Source: Bacteroidetes bacterium MED-G20 (GTDB taxonomy: Bacteria > Bacteroidota > Bacteroidia > Flavobacteriales_D > Parvicellaceae). Taken from it: a DNA stretch of 64,000 nt. The stretch covers positions 62,001 to 126,000 of the forward strand of contig CAJJCR010000008.1 of NCBI GenBank assembly GCA_905182745.1, in the 5' to 3' direction. The position numbers and the translations under genes are program-made. Shown piece by piece: positions 60,301 through 64,000 of this stretch. How positions within the stretch are numbered: position 1 is the stretch's first letter; every line of letters begins with the position of its first letter. Under the pieces are notes generated by a model. The model saw only the letters and a list, made by a program, of their open reading frames with translations, ran no database searches and was not told where the DNA came from.

Positions 60301-60460
60301 TACATTTTTAGTTCTTCTAACAATATTTATTTTTGGAGGAGAGTCTATAAAAGGTTTTGCTTTTGCTTTAATGGTGGGGGTAGTTGTAGGAACTTATTCT
60401 TCATTATTTATAGCAACGCCACTTGTTGTAGATTTGTCAAAAAATAAAATTAACGCTTAA
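57337..60460 (+). CDS. Fused protein translocase SecDF (frameshift)
   Basis: SecDF is an inner-membrane partner of SecYEG that uses the proton gradient to help export. The SecD half has an N-terminal helix, GLDLQGGMSVTLEV, ESRINKFGVSQPNI and, in the membrane part, the VDANVLIYERIREEL motif; the SecF half has DGGVEFTGGRTYRVEF and a second NDTVVVFDRIREY motif. The frame breaks near 59965 (KGSFLSCNIF); the other frame gives AVIFSLFIIFIYIAYR and continues to the TAA at 60460, which overlaps the tatA start in TAATG. Corrected length is about 1040 residues, as expected for the fusion. Confidence 0.92.
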
Positions 60461-60705
60461 TGTTTTACAGTCTCCAGCTATTACTTCTCGAAGGAATTAG
60501 TGCGGGAGAACTAATATTTGTATTCCTAGTTGTTCTATTATTTTTTGGGTCCAAAAGTATTCCAAAAATAGCAAGAACACTTGGAAGAGGAATGAGACAA
60601 TTAAGAGATGCTTCTCAACAAATACAAGACGACATTAAATCAGCAGCCTTTGATGATGACGATATCACTGGATTCTCTGTTGGTAAAAAAGATAATAAAG
60701 AATAA
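60460..60705 (+). CDS. Twin-arginine translocase subunit TatA/E family
   Basis: The 81-residue protein has one N-terminal membrane helix (ELIFVFLVVLLFFGSKSIPKIA) with the short hinge and the amphipathic helix LGRGMRQLRDASQQIQDD that define TatA. It exports folded proteins with twin-arginine signals. The start overlaps the secDF stop as TAATG, so two secretion systems share one transcript here. tatC is not in the window. Confidence 0.9.
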   Translation: MFYSLQLLLLEGISAGELIFVFLVVLLFFGSKSIPKIARTLGRGMRQLRDASQQIQDDIKSAAFDDDDITGFSVGKKDNKE

Positions 60706-60718
60706 ACTTTTCTTTAAA

Positions 60719-61730
60719 TTAGACTTTAGCAGATTTTACAGTCTTTACTATTCTTCCTGCAATTTTGTAAGGATCTCCGTTAGATGCAGGCCTTCTATCT
60801 TCAAGCCATCCTTTCCAGCCTTGTTCAACAGTAATAATTGGTATTCTTATTGATGCTCCTCTGTCTGAAACTCCGTAGCTAAAGTCTGTAATTGCTGCAG
60901 TTTCATGAAGACCAGTTAATCTTTGATCATTAAATTCACCATAAACTTCTATGTGTTCTTTAGTAACTGACCTGAATGCTTCACATACTTTTTCATAGAT
61001 TTCCTTAGACCCACAAGTTCTAAGTAATGTGTTAGAGAAGTTTGCATGCATTCCAGATCCATTCCAGTCTCCTTTAACTGGTTTTGGGTGATAATCTATA
61101 TAATATCCATGGTCTTCAGTTAATCTGTCTAATAATATATCTTGCAATCCACATTTCATCCCCTGCTTTTTTAGCACCTTTTGCAAACAATTGAAATTCC
61201 CATTGTCCACTAGCAACTTCTTGGTTTATTCCTTCAATATTAATGCCAGCTTCAATGCAGATATCAGCGTGTTCTTCTACCAAATGTCTTCCGTGGGTAT
61301 TTCTTCCTCCTACAGAGCAATAATACATTCCTTGAGGACCAGGATATCCACCTACTGGAAACCCTAGTGGGAGCTGGGTATTGACATCCATAATAAAGTA
61401 TTCTTGCTCAAAACCAAACCAAAAATCATTGTCATCATCGTCAATTTTGGCTCTTGCATTAGATTCGTGGGGTGTCCCGTCCGATTTTAAAACTTCTGTC
61501 ATTACTAGAAATCCATTTTCTCTTACTGGGTCAGAATAGCAAGCAACTGGCTTTAATAAGCAATCTGACGAACTTCCTTCGGCTTGTTTGGTAGAACTTC
61601 CGTCAAAAGACCATATGGGGCAATCTTTAAGTTCTCCACTAAAATCTTCAATTATTTTAGTTTTACTTCTCATGTTTTGAGTTGGATTATAACCGTCCAG
61701 CCAAATGTATTCTAATTTTGATTTTGCCAT
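60719..61730 (-). CDS. Glutamine synthetase, type II-like (frameshift)
   Basis: This is the short, eukaryote-like glutamine synthetase (about 337 residues) that also occurs in Bacteroidota. The beta-grasp LEYIWLDGYNPTQNMRSK, the WSFDGSSTKQAEGSSSDC loop, the FGFEQEYFI metal glutamates and the GDWNGSGMHANFS substrate block are present, with FNDQRLTGLHETAAI late in the sequence. The frame changes near 61134 (ARYIIRQIN); removing one base gives ARYILDRLTEDHGYYIDYHPKP. A single-base insertion in an essential nitrogen-assimilation gene suggests an error. Confidence 0.9.
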
Positions 61731-61758
61731 TTCAATGAATTATAATTTATAGTTGTAA

Positions 61759-61766
61759 CAAATATA
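61759..61766 (-). promoter_or_regulatory. -7 promoter element of the glutamine synthetase gene (TATATTTG)
   Basis: The minus strand reads TATATTTG, ending 28 bases before the ATG at 61730. Confidence 0.42.
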
Positions 61767-61835
61767 TATTTTTCCATTTTTTAATTTGCTTTTTCAACTT
61801 GATTTATAGATAATATTTATCAACAAAAGCAAGCC

Positions 61836-61856
61836 TTAGTGTTAATTAAACACTAA
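61836..61856. promoter_or_regulatory. Inverted repeat TTAGTGTT / AACACTAA
   Basis: Eight-base arms pair perfectly around the five-base centre AATTA, about 70 bases upstream of the glutamine synthetase -7 element. It lies in the 245-base divergent region and is a candidate operator for either gene. Confidence 0.38.
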
Positions 61857-61898
61857 ATTTAGGTAAAATACACTGCTATTTTTATTTAAATTATTTGA

Positions 61899-61920
61899 TA
61901 AAATCTTAAGCGAGATTTTA
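61899..61920. promoter_or_regulatory. Inverted repeat TAAAATCT / AGATTTTA
   Basis: Perfect eight-base arms around TAAGCG, 56 bases before the ATG of the OmpA-family gene. It could be a hairpin in the 5' UTR or an operator. The AT-rich context makes chance more likely than for the gyrB palindrome. Confidence 0.3.
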
Positions 61921-61975
61921 CAGTTTTATGAATTTTTAAGGAAATAATTAGTTATTTTAGCGTCAAACTATAGTT

Positions 61976-64000
61976 ATGATACAATTTATTTTTAGTAGAT
62001 TTTTTTCTAGAACTACAAAAACCTTGTTGATTTTGTCTTTCTTTTTGTCTTTGAATTCTTTCCATTCCCAGAGTCAAAACCCATATATTCATTCAAGCAG
62101 ATTTAAATTTTAAAAACGAAGCATATTTTGACGCTATTGATTTGTACAAAAAAGGGGAGGTAAAAGAAAAAAACATTGAGGAAAAAGGTAGAATTAATTT
62201 TCAAATAGCAGAATGCTATAGATTGGATGTAGAACCTGCTCAGGCGGAAACATATTACAGAAGAGCTTTTAAATTAAAGTACCAAAAAAACCATCCTAAA
62301 TTATATATATTACTTAGCAGATGTTTTGGTAGAAGAAGGAGAGTATGAATCTGCAGCTGAAAATATAAGAAAATATTTAGAGATTTTTCCTGATGATAAC
62401 CATGCAAATACTCTGCTTTCGTCCTGCGAACATTATGCAGAGTGGGTAAGAAATAAGACCAAACACATCATTCAAAATGAAGACAAATTAATTCAGAACA
62501 TTATGATTATTCACCTGCTTGGGGAGATATAAATCACAATACTATTATTTTTGTTTCTGCTAGAGATGGTTCCAACGGTGACGGGATTGATTCTAGAACT
62601 GGAGATAGCTTTATGGATTTATGGTCTACTACTCGAGACAATAATGGTAAATGGAGCGAGCCTCAACTCCTTCCAAATTCCATCAATTCTAAGGACAACG
62701 AAGGCCCTTCGGTTTTGTCCCCCTCTGGAGACGAAATTTATTTTACAAGATGTCCAAGAATGAAAAAAGTGGATTTAGGGTGTGCCATATTTTACTCAAA
62801 AAGAAAAGGGGATTCTTGGACACAAGCTAAAAAAGTAAGATTAAAGCCTGAAGATGCAGATACATTATCTTGTGGTCATCCTGCTATGGATTCCGAAATG
62901 AAGATAATGATTTTTGCTGCTGATTTTCCTGGAGGATATGGAATGCACGATTTGTGGATTTCTGAGTATGACTCAAGAGAAGAGAGCTGGATGACACCAG
63001 TAAATTTAGGTCCTGATATTAATAGTATAGGTGATGAAATGTTTCCATATCTTTCAGATAATGGAGATTTGTATTTTTCCTCTGACAGTTACGAAGGGTT
63101 TGGTGGTTTAGATATGTTTAAAGCTAAAAAAGCTTGGGGAGAATAAGTGGGATGATTTAGAAAACTTAAGATATCCATTAAATTCAAATGAGCATGATTT
63201 TGGAATTATTTTTGAAAGAAATACAGATAGAAGAGGATTGTTTACATCCTCAAGAGAGGGAACCAAAGGACACGATGATATTTTCAATTTAATATTCCAC
63301 CTGTATTATTAAAATATTATGTGGAAGTAACCAATTCAGAAACTGGCGATCCTGTTCCTGGTGCTACTGTAAAAGTTACTGCAATTGATACTTCTGGCGG
63401 TATTAGAGATGAGTTTGTTCAAACAACAGATATTGATGGAACTATTCTTTTTAACGAAATTTCTAAAGGCAAAAGATATATCGAACACGATTTAATTTAC
63501 GAAGTTGAATGCCAAAAGGATAGCTTTTTAGTAAGAAAGTCAAAATTTTCTACTTTTAATTTAGAAGACAATAAAACTTTTTACGATCCTTTTGAAGTTC
63601 AGCCAACTATAACTGCAACTGGTGAAATAAAAATTAAAGAACAAATACTTTTTGTATTTAATAAAGCTGAATTGTTAGTAGACACTTTAGAAACTACTTT
63701 AAATAAAGTTAATTCAAAGGACTCGTTGGAAGTTTTGTACAATATATTAATTGATAATCCAAAAATTAGTATTGAATTGCAATGCCCATTCAGATTGTAG
63801 AGGTGGGGATGACTACAACCTCAAAACTTTCTCAAAGAAGAGCACAAGCTTGTGTGGATTATCTAATTTCAAAAGGAATTTCTATTGAGCGAATGAAAGC
63901 TGTAGGATATGGTGAGAATAAACCTTTGGAAGGATTAGAGTGTGATGCAATTGCGGATTTATCTACTCAGGAGGAGCAAGAAGCAGCACATCAGAAAAAC
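61976..64000 (+). CDS. PorE-like OmpA-family outer-membrane protein (frameshifts, 3' end outside window)
   Basis: The gene opens with a signal peptide (TLLILSFFLSLNSFHSQSQ), then TPR units (KNEAYFDAIDLYKKGEV, YESAAENIRKYLEIFPDD), a WD40-like PD40 propeller (NEGPSVLSPSGDEIYFTR, DEMFPYLSDNGDLYFSSD, GFGGLDMF), a carboxypeptidase regulatory-like domain (VEVTNSETGDPVPGATVKV) and, past 63780, an OmpA C-terminal domain (after correction HSDCRGGDDYN and LSQRRAQACVDYL). TPR-PD40-CRD-OmpA is the layout of PorE, a type IX secretion component that binds peptidoglycan, but other Bacteroidota proteins share it. Frames change at least six times (about 62095, 62305, 62500, 62600, 63145, 63785). Confidence 0.7.

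Overview
The window is AT-rich chromosomal DNA from a member of the Bacteroidota, most likely a marine Flavobacteriales bacterium. The evidence is the set of lineage-typical genes: gliding/type IX secretion proteins (GldD, GldE, a secreted protein with a type A and another with a type B C-terminal sorting domain), a MurF-Alr fusion, a fused SecDF, DUF2480, a kynurenine-pathway dioxygenase and an HMG-CoA synthase. Promoters of the Bacteroidota type (TAnnTTTG) lie before many genes, and several start codons are TTG. Genus or species cannot be assigned from the sequence alone. I saw no rRNA, tRNA, CRISPR array, insertion sequence, phage or plasmid gene.

Layout. 1-4.4 kb: the 3' part of 3-hydroxyanthranilate dioxygenase and a giant secreted PKD/beta-propeller protein. 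4.5-9.7 kb: a PurF-type amidotransferase, then a polysaccharide group (methyltransferase, glycosyltransferase, flippase). 9.7-20.1 kb: a long minus-strand run reading MurF-Alr, flippase, Wzz-like protein, O-antigen ligase-like protein, RadA, SufE, a SufT-like protein, HMG-CoA synthase and DUF2480, with several abutting or overlapping genes. 20.2-29.8 kb: a conserved hypothetical protein plus M28 peptidase, an EamA transporter, nitroreductase, RecJ, MscS, DnaG and acyl-CoA dehydrogenase. 29.8-35.3 kb: gldD-gldE-ssb-mutY facing HU, a 29-residue basic protein and RNase E/G. 35.3-40.3 kb: ThiL and sufA-B-C-D. 40.3-46.4 kb: a broken secreted protein, MurB, a second glycan group (GT4, methyltransferase, broken GT2) and a broken FtsE. 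46.5-53.5 kb: a broken TPR protein, an outer-membrane beta-barrel protein and GyrB. 53.5-64 kb: malate dehydrogenase, a DCC protein, an FG-GAP T9SS cargo, SecDF, TatA, glutamine synthetase and a PorE-like OmpA-family protein that runs off the edge.

The most important caution for a reader is that many genes are split by single-base frameshifts, including indispensable ones (gyrB, secDF, glnA, ftsE, the HMG-CoA synthase). The protein reading resumes in another frame right after each break, and breaks cluster at 40.4-40.8, 44.8-49.3 and 62-64 kb. Consensus sequencing error is the simplest explanation, so I annotate these as whole genes with frameshifts.

I found no new multi-gene system. The non-routine observations are: a primase whose zinc ligands are all replaced; a 3-HAO enzyme with a degraded second metal site; three genes (thiL, murB, mutY) whose -7 promoter element ends exactly five bases before ATG, suggesting leaderless mRNAs; two promoters with identical TTG-N20-TAnnTTTG geometry; a strong Shine-Dalgarno plus GTG start on RNase E/G; a Suf pathway split over two loci with SufS absent; and several perfect inverted repeats in front of gyrB, suf, murF-alr and glnA.
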